Position numbers and translations under genes: made by a program. Shown here piece after piece: positions 12,152 through 24,202 of a DNA stretch of 57,344 nt. A model generated the notes under the pieces. The model made no database searches. It saw only the letters and a list, made by a program, of their open reading frames with translations, and was not told the origin of the DNA. Every line of letters begins with the position of its first letter. The first letter of the stretch is position 1. The stretch comes from Camillea tinctor (Eukaryota; Ascomycota; Sordariomycetes; Xylariales; Xylariaceae): contig MU394168.1 of the NCBI GenBank assembly GCA_022578605.1, positions 1-57,344 on the forward strand, given 5' to 3'.

Positions 12152-13981
12152 ATGGGCGTCGAGAAAGACGGCGGCGTGCTCAGCGCCACGCCGACCAGCG
12201 GCTCCCAACCTGGAGTCATCCTCGCCGGCACGACGGACGAACTGAACCAGACTCAGCGCGGATTGAGCCCTCGACACGTTCAGCTAATGGCCATCGGAGG
12301 CTCTATCGGAACCGGTCTCTGGGTAGGTTATTGCTTTTTTTCTCCCGGGTTCATATGCATAGAAGTGCCTGGCTAACAACAAACCTCCCTGAATAGGTCG
12401 GAATCGGCAGCGTCCTCAGCAACGCCGGCCCGCTCTCTCTGGTCCTCGGGTACGCCTTCTGGGGCCTCCTATACGTGTGGCCGCTGAACCTGTGCGTGGC
12501 CGAGATGTGCGCGTACCTGCCGATCCGGGGCACCATCTTCGAGCTGGCGTCGCGGTTTGTGGACCCGGCTTTGGGCTTCGCCATGGGTTGGACGTATTTC
12601 TTCGCCGGGACCATGCTGGTGTGCGTCGAGTACTCGGCCGTCGCCACCGTCATGCAGTACTGGGACCCGGACACGAATGCCGCCGCCTGGATCGCTATGG
12701 CGATGGGCGTGTGCTTCTTGCTGAATGTCGTGGCGGTTAAGTATGTGCATCCCTCCCCTACCTCCCTTCCCCCTTTTTCTGTTGTCTATAAAAACGGAAG
12801 AAGAATGCTAACATAGAACTTTTTTGTTTAGATGGTACGGCGAATCGGAATTCATCATGTCCTCGACGAAAGTGCTTCTCCTCTTCGGCCTCTGCCTGCT
12901 CACCCTGATCACCATGTCTGGTGGCAACCCCAGACACGACGCCTACGGCTTCCGCAACTGGGGCGACGGCAACGCAATGCATGCGTACTTCACAACCGGC
13001 GCAACGGGGCGCTTCCTGGGCTGGTGGGAGGTCGTGATCTACGCCGCCTTCACGATCGCCGGGCCAGACATGATCGCGCTCGCAGCCGGCGAGATCCAAA
13101 ACCCGCGGCGCACGATCCCGCGAGTCGCGAAGCTCATCTTCTACCGGCTGGTAGGGTTCTACGTCGTCGGAGTGCTCTGCGTAGGGATCCTGACCTCGTC
13201 GCGTGACCCCGGTCTCCTCGGCGCCATCGAGAACGGCGAGCCCGGCGCCGCCGCCTCGCCCTGGGTCATCGGAATCAAGAACCTGGGCATCGGCGGCTTG
13301 CCCGACCTAATCAACGCGTGCATCCTCCTCTCCGGCTGGTCCTGCGGCAACGCGTACCTGTACTCGTCATCGCGGACGCTGTACGGTCTCGCGCGCGACG
13401 GGCAGGCACCCCGGATCTTCGCCAAGTGCACCAAGAACGGGGTACCCATCTACGCCGTCTCGGCCGTGACGCTCATCACCTGCATTACCTTCCTGGTGTC
13501 GTCCAACTCGGCCGTCGAGGTGTTCTTCTGGTTCGTCGACTTGACTACTACGGCGCTTATCATGGCTTACACCATGATGCTGATCGCGTACCTGGGCTTC
13601 TACCATGCTCGGAGTGCTCAGGGAATGGATCCGGCTACTCTGCCGTACCGCACCCCCTGGGCCCCTTACCCGGCGTACTTTGCCCTGTTACTGGGCATCC
13701 TCGCGCTCCTGTTTGTCGGGTTCGACGCTTTCGGTCCCTTCGACGTGCGCGGCTTCATCACCAACTACTTCGCCCTTGGTTACGGCATCTTCATGTTCTT
13801 GCTTTGGAAGGTGGTCAAGGGGACCAAGTTTGTGCGCCCCCGAGATGCAGACCTGATCACTGGCAAGAAAGAGGTCGACGAGGAGTGCCGGCACTGGGAG
13901 GAGGGTGGCATCGAGGAGGTGGAGAAGCAGAGGCTGGCACAGATGGGTTTCGTGCAAAGGTGCTGGGAGAGGATGTGGTAA
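12152..13981 (+). CDS. Fungal amino acid permease (AAP/YAT family, APC superfamily)
   Basis: Three exons: 12152-12322, 12397-12740 and 12832-13981, giving 554 residues, the usual length for this family. It is a plasma-membrane, proton-coupled amino acid importer by family. A hydrophilic N-terminus leads into the diagnostic first helix, LSPRHVQLMAIGGSIGTGLWV, followed by VLSNAGPLSLVLGY. Further hydrophobic segments follow (about 12 in all), including the family-typical RFLGWWEVVIYAAFTIAGPD and SSRTLYGLARDGQAP. The C-terminal tail is charged. The second intron falls inside a Lys codon (AA|A) and the reading frame stays open. The specific substrate (proline, dicarboxylic or general amino acids) is not resolved. 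Confidence 0.93.
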
Positions 13982-14597
13982 TTTCTATCTATTTTCATTA
14001 TAAGTTATCGTCATATTGTGTTTTATTTTCCTCTATCTATCTCGATACCCTAGAGGCTAGCGCATTATCATATTATACACTACATTGTCCCTATTATCCT
14101 ATTTTCTGAATAAGATAACCTATCGTCTTTCTTCGTGATGTTTCTCCTGCGAACTTAAAGCACTAGTATAACTATTTGCTGCAATCTATTCGGACGATTC
14201 CACTCGAAACGAATTGTCTCTTCAGGGGCCATTTCGGTACCAGCTGAGATGAATTGTTGCGATCTTATTCGCCCTGGTGCCAGATTTTCTATCTGGATAA
14301 GGTTGATTATCATAACCAGGAGCTACTAGGACTGCGAATGTGGTTTATGATACAAGACCCGAGGCCGTGTTCTATACTTGATGACGGTTTCAAGCCTAGA
14401 TATCTTCACCGCCTAGACACAATCCAAAATGCTCACCTTGGATGCCGTCATGATTTTGTGCTAATTACAAGCATGCTCCTAGATCTGGATGCGTCTGGTA
14501 AAGCACAAGGTGAGGTATAAATAAGCTGTGTGATATCAACTGATCAGTCGGCCACGCACTAGGTATAAGCCTCGTCGTATTATCCCCCATTGAAATT
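13982..14597. other. Convergent spacer between permease and cyclin H
   Basis: Holds the two 3' ends (permease plus, cyclin H minus). The 88-residue frame at 14254-14520 resembles nothing known. No other feature seen. Confidence 0.5.
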
Positions 14598-15710
14598 CTA
14601 CAATGGAGGCCCAAAGACGTCGTCCGTCTTGGAAGCAACTTTCCGTCTTTTCGACTCTCGTTCCTCTTCAAGGCTGACGCCAAGCACTGCACCGTCATCT
14701 TTCAGACCAGGTTTAGGTTTTGTCTTTTGTTGCGCTTGTTCGCGCCTCGCCTTCTGCAAAGCGATGAGATCGACTCTGTCAGGATCACGGCACTTTCTAA
14801 GCATCCTATTCAATGGCTTGATCATATTCTTGCTCTCGGTCTGTTGTTGTATGCGTTAGCACTTTGAATCAGTCTAGAGATTATCACCACCTACCGTGCC
14901 CCAATAGTCAGCCATCCTCTCTGGAGGTTCCTGCTCCATCATAGCGCGACAGCTCTGTATGGCCCCCATCACCTTGTCTTTGGCGGACTCTCCCTCGCCT
15001 GAAAATGCTTCCCTCATCATCCGCTGGACGAGGCCTTCATCAGCCATAGAAAGCGCGGCTAGCATGATCTGGCTTGGGGTATAGTGGAAGTAGGCGTCGG
15101 TGACCAAAGGACTGAACTTTAAGATATCCCTTGTCCGCTTATGGGCTTTGTTTATTCTATCGTCGTCGAAGTCGCCTAGTCTCCGGAGCTCCATGACTGC
15201 GCCTTCCAGTGCCCTGAACGGATGGCGCACATCGAATGCGAAGCGTATACCCTGGCACAAGACGTATTCTGCCGCAATCACCTCTTCGCCCGTGGTATTG
15301 GGGAACTTCTCGGCAAACTTCTGCAGGCGCATGTAGTAGCCCTCGGCCTTGCATCCGAAAAAAAGACATGTCTTGAGAAGAGTGGTGGGAGGATACGTCA
15401 TAATACTGTTGGTAACGTAGAATCGGCGCAAGAAGATGGCTGCGGTAGCCTGGATGTCGGTGGGTAGCTGGCAGAAGGCAGCGGCGCGTAGAAGCTCGAC
15501 GGTGAAGAAGGTAAGGAGAGAGTATTCCTCAGCCGGACTCAGGAAATCGGGCAGGGGATCGACAGGTGGTGACGAGGCGCGCAAGCGATTAGAGATCTGG
15601 GTTCGGGCGAGGGTGTTGGTCTTTTCGCGAAGGGCCGAGAGGTGCGAAGGGGTGAATGACCATAGCCGATACTGGCTTGACTGACGATAACGAGCGTCTT
15701 CGGTCGCCAT
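14598..15710 (-). CDS. CCL1: Cyclin H (TFIIH/CAK kinase regulatory subunit, Ccl1/Mcs2-like)
   Basis: Two exons on the minus strand: 15710-14895 and 14840-14598, joined by a 54-bp intron, giving 352 residues (S. pombe Mcs2 is of similar size). Cyclin H activates the Cdk7/Kin28 kinase of TFIIH, which phosphorylates the RNA polymerase II tail. The N-terminus (YRQSSQYRLWSFTPSHLSAL) matches the cyclin H N-terminal helix with its Trp-Ser/Thr-Phe. The cyclin fold covers about residues 55-250, with the conserved AAIFLRRFYVTNSIM and KTCLFFGCKAEGYY segments. The C-terminal exon is basic and Arg/Lys-rich (ESKRRKVASK). Reading through the intron would end after TVGGDNL and lose this tail, so the spliced form is preferred. 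Confidence 0.92.
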
Positions 15711-17759
15711 TTTTCTGGTGACTATGGCTATGGTGTGATCGCGGAACTCAAATCAAATCGAATAGTAGTAGGAGCAGTAACAGCAGCTTTAGTTAAAGGC
15801 GCGGGAAGATCTGGGATGAAGTTGAATAACCTAGAGCATTCAATGTTGGCTTTCGCGGATAGAAAGAACAATACTCATAGTGCCCCAGAGCAGAAAACAA
15901 AATGAATTCCCAATAGTAAAACTGTAGAATTTCCGCAGATTGTTGCTGCGTTGTTGTGCGTTGCTTGCACCGAGATCTACCTATTCAAGATGGTATATGA
16001 ATAGTATGTAAGTGTCTAAGTGATCCATGTAAATAGAACGGAATGGCTCCTAGAGATAATATCATAGATAAGAGCTTGTTATCTCACAGTTATCTATACA
16101 GTTTTAGCAGCTTAATATACACTGTACATCTAGTTACTAGGTTCCTATGTAGCCAATTCCCCTTATTACTTGGCGTTCTTCCACTTACAAGCCTTCTGGG
16201 TTGAATAAAATAACTACCTAATAATTTGTTTTGTTTTGGTTTTTCCTTATTCATTGAGTTTGCGTGCAATTGAAAGCATGTGCTCCCATTACTCGAGGAC
16301 AATCCCTCATCAGTTAGATATAGATTACTAGCTTTCAATACATTGGAATGAAAAGGCAGCCGAAGACCTTTCTGCAAATCCCAGAACCCCTTAAGCTGAG
16401 AAGCTATTCTATAGCCTGAGCATGAATCATGTAAGGCATTGATGTCCATGACAGTTATCTGTTCAATCACGGTCTGACGGAAGCTCTTCTATGCATTGCT
16501 CGGCTAAGGAACGACCTACAGATATCATGAATATCTTCCTATTCCGCTCTTCTTCACTACTAAGTTCATTGATGGATGTTTACAGGATGGGTTGGCTTAC
16601 TGCCATTCCGAAGGAAGTGCACGATCCTTCTATTGGCAGCTCGGGCCGTGACAATTATTATGAGTTTTACATGAAAAAATCAAGTATACTCATGGAAACC
16701 AGATGAAGTAGAGGTCAGATGGCTCGGACTGGTACAATTCCAGGTCTGGTTTAAAAAAAATCGGTTCGGCAATTTTTGCATAAAGACATTCGTAAATATA
16801 ATACCCCGGGCATGTAACCACATCCCAGCTTCAGCGCAACCTTTGGAATTCTAGGAGAATTGCTTAAGAATGTATCTAGAAAAAGGAATGTTTGTACCCG
16901 CGGCTTACGTACCCCTTCCTCAACTCTATAGGTCAAGGACTTTAAAGTGGTGCAAAGGCACCTGCAGTATAAGGAAGTTCGTCTCAGATGCATAGGTGGG
17001 AGACAGTAACCCAATAGTTATCACGAGGGGTCCTAAACTACACGTACAAGGTCATACAGACGATAGTTCACCCCTTTATGCCAGTCTGGGACAGCCCAAC
17101 AACACCACACCCAACTCCCTTTCCAGGTTAATTACCAAGAAAACTCCTCTATAGCTGGCTTGTTACATGAGGCGCTAGGAATTCCTGACAGAAACAGCAT
17201 GCAACAGCAACCAGAAAAAAAGGGCAAAAGCGAGTTGCCAGTCTAGGACCCCGCACAGATCGCCGGAATCCTGTCAGCCAACCACCAATCCAGATCCGGG
17301 CAGGGAGGGATGAAGAGGGGGGAAGCTCAGGCATCTTTCTCCGCAATGATCTGCTCTTGGGTGTGCAACCGAAGAGCTTGTTTAAGCTGCATACTCTCAA
17401 ACCAGGTGGTCGTCATTTACGGGGGAGGCACCACGTGCATCAGGCGATCTCGATGTTAGGAAAGGGGGAACTACCGGTGGTCAGCTGTGGGAAAGTTATC
17501 CGATGGAACTTTTTCGTAAAATAGAATCACCCGAAGAAACCTTCTTCTGTTGGTAGATGCCAGGGCTAGATATGTCTATAATTAATTGGACCAACGGCCC
17601 CTTACCCGAATCCAAAAACCCTCCCTTTCCTTTCCCCCCAAGGGTTTCGTTATGAAATCATGGGACTGTGTTCACTGACGACATATAATTTACAACAATA
17701 GGCAAAGTAATAGTTTAATTAATTAATAAATAAAATCGATATCACCAGAAACAGCAGCA
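15711..17759. other. Gene-free spacer
   Basis: Starts with the cyclin H promoter. Open frames at 16090-16470, 16491-16706, 16751-17014 and 17149-17400 are short, unrecognised and show no spliceable family match. Nothing else identified. Confidence 0.5.
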
Positions 17760-18774
17760 ATGCACTTCCCATCATACCAGCACATCCTCCCGCTCGTCGT
17801 GCTCTCCGCACACACCCACGCCCTCTCCGGCTGGCCCGCCGGCGGCGCCCTCGTAACAGGCAACGCAGGGCTATTCGACCGGAGCACATGGGAAGCGAAC
17901 CTCGCGTCGCCGAACGCCACGGGCGGGGTGTCGATCACGGGGTACGACATCACGCAGCGGTGGCCGGGGCAGGAAGTAAGCGGGTGGACGCTGTCGCTCA
18001 ACGTGAGCCGGGACATCCCGGACTCGGAGCGCCAAGACAGCAGCAGCAGCAACAACTCGGGGCAGGCGTACACAGGGACGAGCATCTTCCTGCGGGGGCC
18101 CGCGAACGTGGCCGCCGACTTTGCGGGCAACGCGTCCGCGACGGAGGAGACCACGTGGAAGATCTGCGTCGTGTTCATACCCAACGGGCCCCAGGAGGAC
18201 GGCGATGCGAGCGGGAACGGCACGTGCGCGGGGGCTTTCCTCTCGCAGCAGTGCGTCGACGACCTGCAGCAGGCGTACGCGGATAAGTTCGCCTCGGACC
18301 AGGACTGCTACGGCACGCCGCCGTCGACGCCGTCGAGCTGCGGGGATGTCGTGAACACGGCGAATTTCAGCGCACAGCGTACGTGCATTCCTCCCTTTCT
18401 TTTTCCCTCATTTCCAAACTAACCCCATCCCCCTAGAATTCCCCCTCGACTCCTCCAACGGGACCGAGATCTACGTGACCGCCTCGGACAGCCACGCCCC
18501 GGGCGACGCCGCCGCCTTCGCTAATGCCACTGGCAAGGTGTGGCCCGTCCTTACGATCTGGGGGTGGAACCTGCGGGCCGGCGCCCCCGCGAACTCCACG
18601 CCCACCACGCAGCTGGCGTGCATACGTGCTGCTGACGAGGTAGCTGGGGGCAGTGGGAGCGGGAGTGGGAGCGGGGGAGGCACAGGATCAGGGGCGGGCC
18701 GGACGGTGGGGTTGTCAGGTTCGGAGGGTTGGGCTCTAGTGATGGCTTGTTTGGCTGTGGTTTTCTTGCTTTGA
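17760..18774 (+). CDS. Secreted GPI-anchor-type fungal protein of unknown function
   Basis: Two exons: 17760-18378 and 18437-18774, joined within a Gln codon (C|AA), giving 318 residues. Residues 1-23 are a signal peptide (ILPLVVLSAHTHALS). The mature part has several N-glycosylation sequons (NAT, NVS, NAS, NGT, NFS, NST) and several cysteines, as expected for an exported protein. Near the C-terminus a Ser/Gly linker (about GGSGSGSGSGGGTGSG) leads to a hydrophobic tail, WALVMACLAVVFLL, the layout of a GPI-anchor signal. The product is therefore probably held at the plasma membrane or wall. I do not recognise a named domain and assign no activity. An in-frame stop inside the intron supports splicing. 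Confidence 0.75.
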
Positions 18775-20383
18775 GGGGGGAGCAGGAATTTAGGGGTGTG
18801 ACGGGGAAGGTAATGCTTATGTGCTGGTTTCACTTGTGGTCCGAATTGTGGATTTGGGATCGGGTATGGTGATGGACGAAGAGATGAACGGAATGAATAA
18901 TGCTTCTCTTAGCATGGGTATAATTTTGATTATTTACCTACTAAAAAATTGGAAGTCAGGAGATATCATAACCATGATAGCAGAGAAACATGTATCAGAA
19001 TCGATAAAATGGGACAGCTGGATATTAACTTCGGCATTTACTATTAAGGACATGAATAATCCTCTTTCTCCGTATCTTAATCAAGGAATGCCCACCGGAA
19101 GTGGCTTCATAAGTCTACTGCCATTCAGGTATTAGACTATGGTGAGAGTATTTGTATAGCTAGGATATATATTCAGACCTGTGTCACTCACTCAGCAATT
19201 AGATATACTATGAATTCACCACTCGGGCCGGTACCTTTATGTATAAGCCTGTTGTCTGAAACTACAAGATAACTCCTTTTTGAGTAGTTAATAGTAAGTA
19301 CCAGTATCGTATGAATTTCCGAGTCTAGTAGGCAGAAGTAAATCACACCCTTTCATGAGAAAAACAAAATAAATTCTTAGTTATTCATAGCTGAAAAAGT
19401 TGTCAGGCCCAATGATTGAGAGTATTGGTTTTAAGATTCGTAGTCATTATACTGTAGTCTTGCTACGATATGTGCTAGCCCCTTTTTTCGAAATGCTACT
19501 ACCCCTTTTCTTTCCCTCCTATTCTTAGTGTCTTATGCTCGTTTACCGTCGATTTGATTATCTGTGTGAGAAGCAGATCTTTAACTCACTAAGAACTATG
19601 ATAAATGCACTAATTGTATTGTGACTATAGTTTCCATCTGAATATAGCTCACTTATTAAGGGCTAGCATTGTATGTCTTTTCCGTCGTCAATTACTCAGC
19701 CCCGTGAACTGAAGCCATAGGTAACTTTGGGTATGTACAATACCTAGATTAACATCCGCCGGTAATCGTAGGCATTACACAATTAAGGGCCCTAACGCCG
19801 GACGGAGAGCGGCTATAGCCGGTAGGGATCAATTCTAAAGCTAAACATATCCACCACCAAGACTCGCCTTACAGGGCCTAGATTACCTATCTAAAATCAA
19901 GGTTAGGTCTTGGTTCGTTATCCAGCGTCCGGGTTCCCCACCTTGAACTCCCCTCTTCCCCCGACCTTCTCACTATGCGCATTCACCACCTGCCCAAGTG
20001 AGTGTAGATTCAGAGATACCGAATCAAGTTGTGAGGAACTGCGTATAAGTCTTTACAAACCACATGTACCATTTAGCCCGGGCGTTACCGAACCACATGC
20101 TAATCGGATTTCTATAAGATCTCGTTGGACGCTGCAGCAAATGACATGACTAATACTTTTATCCCATTCGTGTAATTGGACTTTTCATTCAATACATAAC
20201 TCTCTATACCTCGTATGATCGAGCTGGGTCAGACCTTATCCGATATAAACAGCAAAATTCTAGATAGCTACACCTGGACCAACTCGAGAAGAACTCGCAA
20301 ACGGGAAAAGTTTTCTTCAAGATTAAAAAAAAAAAAAAAAAACTAGATATAAGAGCAGAATAATAGGGCAGCAAGACAAGGGC

Positions 20384-20390
<7 letters not shown>
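18775..20390. other. Gene-free spacer up to the assembly gap
   Basis: Unrecognised short frames only (18821-19135, 19910-20149). A homopolymer A run lies at about 20325-20342. Past about 20350 the sequence becomes low-complexity and its reliability falls. Confidence 0.5.
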
Positions 20391-20466
<76 letters not shown>

Positions 20467-20571
20467 CGGGGCGCGCGGGGGGGGGGCGGGNNNNNNNNNN
20501 AAAAAAAAAAAAAAAAAAAAAACTTAAAAAACCCCCCAATTATCGGCCCCCCACCCCCCGCGCCAACCCCC

Positions 20572-20602
<31 letters not shown>

Positions 20603-20606
20603 AAAA
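20391..20606. other. Assembly gap (10 N) flanked by poly-G, poly-A and poly-C runs
   Basis: A run of 76 G (20391-20466) followed by impure G-rich sequence ends at ten N (20491-20500). It is followed by 22 A, mixed A/C-rich bases, 26 C (20567-20592) and 14 A. Read outward from each contig, both ends decay into A/T then G homopolymers. This pattern suggests sequencing-signal loss, known from two-colour Illumina chemistry where absence of signal is called G, rather than real DNA. The true sequence and length here are unknown. Translated frames here (poly-Pro, poly-Gly) are not genes. Confidence 0.8.
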
Positions 20607-20614
20607 CAACAACC

Positions 20615-22009
20615 ATGTCCTCCAACACCACTACCACTATCCCCGAGGACGAAGCTCCCGCCATGGACCTCCCCATAATCGACCTCGACATCTTCCTCAC
20701 GCAGCCGCGCTCCTCGCCGGCCGTGCGCGCGGAGTGCGCCAAAGCCGCGCAAGCGCTGATCACGTACGGGGCGCTGGTGCTGCACGACGGGCGGGTATCC
20801 GAGGGCGACAACACGGCGTTCCTCGACCTGCTAGAGGACTACTTCGCGCAGCCGCGCGCAGAACTCGCGCGCGACGAGCGGCCGGAGCTGGGGTACCAAG
20901 TGGGCGTGACGCTGGAGAACACGGAGAAGCCGAAGTGCGCGGTGGACGCGCCGTGCCTGGACGTGATCCGGCGGCTGGCGCCCGACCAGCGGCCGCTGGA
21001 CATCGCGGGCCACCAGCCCGATCCCAAGTGCCGCTTCTTCTGGCGCATGGGCGAGCAGGCGCCGTACGCGACGCAGTTCCCGGCGCTGAATGCGCGGAAT
21101 GTGGTGCCCGAGGCGGAGGGCATCCGCGAGCGGTGGACGCCGGTGATGGAGAAGTGGGGGAGTAGCATGAAGAGCGCGTGAGTGGTAGTTTTTACTGCAT
21201 TGCAAGCCCGTAAGTTAACTAGTATAAAAAAACAGTGTAACCGGCCTCGCCGAGATGGCCGCCGTAGGCTTGGGTCTACCCGCGGAGACGTTCAGCGACG
21301 CCGGCCGATACGGGTTCGTCTTTCCTCTGCCCCCTATCGCCCCTTTATAACTAACATCCCCTAGCCCTCACCTCCTCGCCCCCACCGCCTCGGACCTCAC
21401 CAAATACGGCGCCCTCGACACCATCCTCGCAGGGTTCCACACGGACCTCAACTTCCTGACCATCCACGGGCGCTCGCGGTATCCGGGCCTGCACATCTGG
21501 GCGCGCAACACGGGGCGGCGCATCGCCGTCAAGATCCCCTCCACCTCCACCTCCACCTCAGGCACCTACCTCCTCGTGCAAGCCGGCAAGCAGCTCGAGC
21601 ACCTAAGCGGCGGGCTCATCAAAGCCGGCTACCACGAGGTCATCGTCAACGCCGCCACGCTCGCGGCCGTGGCGCGGCGGCGGGTCGAGCAGCCCGACCG
21701 CCCGCTCGTGCGCATCAGCAGTACCTTTTTCTGGCACCTGGCGAGCGACTACGATCTAGCACCTTTGCCCGCGCTGGCGGAGCGGGCGCGGCAGGTGCGC
21801 GGCGAGCAGCTGGGGCTGGGGCGGGACGAGGGTGAGGAGGTGGTGTACGAGAGTATGAAGGTTGGGCAGCAGGTCCAGAAGTGAGTTTTTTTCTACTCCC
21901 CCCCCCTTTTCAACTTTTCCCATTTTATTATACCCTTTCTCTGTTTGTTTTTATTCTGACTTGATTTTCTCCTTCTAGTGAACTGAAGCATATTGCTCTG
22001 ATGACATAG
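20615..22009 (+). CDS. 2-oxoglutarate/Fe(II) oxygenase, isopenicillin-N-synthase-like
   Basis: Four exons: 20615-21177, 21236-21313, 21365-21880 and 21979-22009, giving 395 residues. Members oxidise small molecules using Fe(II) and 2-oxoglutarate. The N-terminus carries the usual MDLPIIDLDIFL strand. In the double-stranded beta-helix core, His239-x-Asp241 (FHTDLNFLTIHG) and His304 (KAGYHEVIVN) are likely iron ligands, and Arg330-x-Ser332 (VRIS) fits the co-substrate site of this family. YLLVQAGKQLEHLSGG matches the stretch before the distal His. The last exon adds only about ten residues (ELKHIALMT); without it the frame would stop after QQVQK. The start lies only 8 bases after the poly-A run beside the gap, so the promoter is missing and the true start could be elsewhere. 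Substrate unknown. Confidence 0.8.
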
Positions 22010-22624
22010 GGGTCAGCGGAATAGATAGTGCATTGCGATGGGTTTTCGATTTATATAGTATATCAACCTATGTAAGCTCTGAAGACTAGTGATGATATGG
22101 ATATACTCACGAAGCGTGCCTCGACGGAGCGTGCTCCAGTGTATACACCGAGCTCCCCTAATAGAGAATCAAGTAGCTAGATAAAAGACAATTTTACGAG
22201 TATGTATTTTATAGCACGAGTCTTGGGACCAAATGTTTTAATCATAAAAAGGAGCCAGTCCGTATTCATTTCCCGGCGGCGCCGAAGCAACCTCTCTAAT
22301 AATCTACCTGGCTCTTCTATTATAATAAAATAGCACCCGACGCCATGCAAGCAATAAATGATATCCTAATTAGTCAATAGGACCTCTCCCAATAAAAAAA
22401 CAACCCCGCGTAACCAGTAATGAATATACGCATTATTGATACTTGTGCAAAACCTTCACATTTAAACATCGCCTCAATCTTGATAGCTATATGAGAGACG
22501 GCAGTTCAAACAAGGGCCATGCTCATTCTGCTATCACTCCACCAAATGTCCTGCGCCGCATGATGACTAATCATGAGAAGGATCACTTCACTTATAGTCC
22601 GACTTCATACGGTCTATAAAGTTC
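22010..22624. other. Convergent spacer
   Basis: Carries the 3' regions of the oxygenase gene (plus) and the BAR-protein gene (minus). No open frame or repeat of note. Confidence 0.5.
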
Positions 22625-24202
22625 CTAGTAAGCTATGTCTCGCCTGGCTGGAACGGGCGGCGCCGGCTTTTTTGCGCGACTGGGAGGTGGAGGTGGAGGA
22701 GCCTTCTTTCCGATTACCGATGTGCGCATGCCGACATTACTCGTACTCCGACTTAGGCTCTCGTAGCTTGTCGCAGGACTCTCACTACGGTCGTACTCAG
22801 GACTGCCGCTGCTGGTGGCTGTATCATAATCGTCGCCAAAAACATCGGAGCTCGAGTTCTGAGTATGAATCTTGCTAACAGGGCGTAGATTATTACGAAG
22901 GTTTCCGATGTTGGTGGGTGGAGTAGGTGGTATAGAAGCAACCGAAGACTTGCGGCCGTAACTATCACATGATGGGGGTGGGAGAGGAGGTTCGCGATAG
23001 ATCGAGTTTCTCGAGGACGGTCCTTCAAAGGAGCCGCCAGCCGTGGAGGTTCGGTTGATACCCGGGCGCACTACCTCGGGAGACACCCTACCAGTGCTGC
23101 CGTAACGACTGGTTCGGACAGGCATACGCACGGGTTCGGGAGTTGGCTCTTCGGAAATATCTTGCCGGTTTGCCCAACGCTCAGTTCGGTCGCTTCTCTC
23201 CGAGTACGATTGTACCGTGTTACTTCTGCTGCGGCGCGACGAAATGGGCTCCATAGAACGAGGTCCGGATGAGGATTGTGTCTGGCTTGATGCCCATTCT
23301 TGCTTGACACGACGAAGCTCGTCGGCACAACGCTCATAGTAATCGAGTTCGCTATCGAGGAAATTGGTAAGATCACGAATAGAGTCTGCTTCTGCCTCCT
23401 TGATGTCCTGCATTCGGCGGTAAACATCTTCAGATGATTCTTCGTACTTCGCTTTCGAAGCTCGAAGTTCATCCTCAAGTCTGAAATCCTCCTTCTTGGC
23501 CTTGTGCATCTTGGCCATGGCCGTATCATAGGCAAGACGTCGGTTCTCGAGCTTCTTTCGAGCGGACTAATTATGCCATCAAGTTAGTGCTTGGACTCTT
23601 ATCATACTGGTTATTGTACTCTACAGGAGACAGATAGACGAACCTGGTATTCCCTCATCATGGCTAGCGACCGCTCCAAGCCATCGAGCCAGTATGACGT
23701 AGCGTGGGCGACGTAGGTTTCCTGGATCCCAGCAATACGTTCGTTCGCCGTACCCATGGCTGCGCAGAATCCATCCAGTTAGCTCAACTGTTTTCTACTT
23801 ATTGCAGATCGATTTAAAAAGGGATGGGACGTACCAATCAAGCAAGTGCCGAACTCGGAATCAGGCTCGAAGTCTTCGCCGTGGCTCATCATGGTGCGGC
23901 CTAGGTAGCTAACTGGCAGCCCCTTCTCCTTATCCTCGTAGGTCTCGCCTCGACGGGAAAGAGATTTGACGTAGACGTTCATCGACTTTTGCAGACGGTC
24001 CATGCCTTTTGAGATTATTCGTATTAGCCACTGCATCGTAGGTAGTTCTTAACACCAGGGTTGGCTAAAGCATACCGTCATGCCGTAGAGCCATCTCTGT
24101 CTCCAACATCTTGAACTCGTCCGAGTGGCTAGTTTTGGTTTCATGGCCAATCTTCTCACCGGCCCATTGAAAGGCACGGTCGATTTTCTTGGTGAAATTC
24201 AT
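22625..24202 (-). CDS. BAR-domain membrane-curving protein with proline-rich tail
   Basis: Four exons on the minus strand: 24202-24076, 24005-23835, 23759-23644 and 23566-22625, giving 451 residues. The N-terminal ~230 residues form a BAR domain of the endophilin/Gvp36 type: MNFTKKIDRAFQWAGEKIG, a long helical region with VAHATSYWLDGLERSLAMM, then charged coiled-coil sequence (KMHKAKKEDFRLEDELRASK). BAR dimers bind and bend membranes in endocytosis and vesicle traffic. The C-terminal half is disordered, rich in Ser, Arg and Pro, and ends with KKAPPPPPPSRAKKPAPPVP, which fits SH3-domain ligands. There is no SH3 domain of its own, unlike animal endophilins. Upstream plus-strand purine tracts (24266-24296, about 24720) are pyrimidine tracts in gene orientation, as in many fungal leaders. 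Confidence 0.9.

Noticed and set aside
20204..20814. Poly-Pro and poly-Gly open frames on the minus strand around the gap
   Set aside because: They are translations of homopolymer runs and N bases, most likely sequencing artefacts.
22753..23535. Alternative long frames opposite or alongside the BAR gene
   Set aside because: They are shadow frames of the BAR exon, whose spliced product has clear family similarity.
7551..24202. Possible secondary-metabolite cluster (two dioxygenases, a permease, secreted proteins)
   Set aside because: No polyketide, peptide or terpene synthase is present and housekeeping genes such as cyclin H lie between them.
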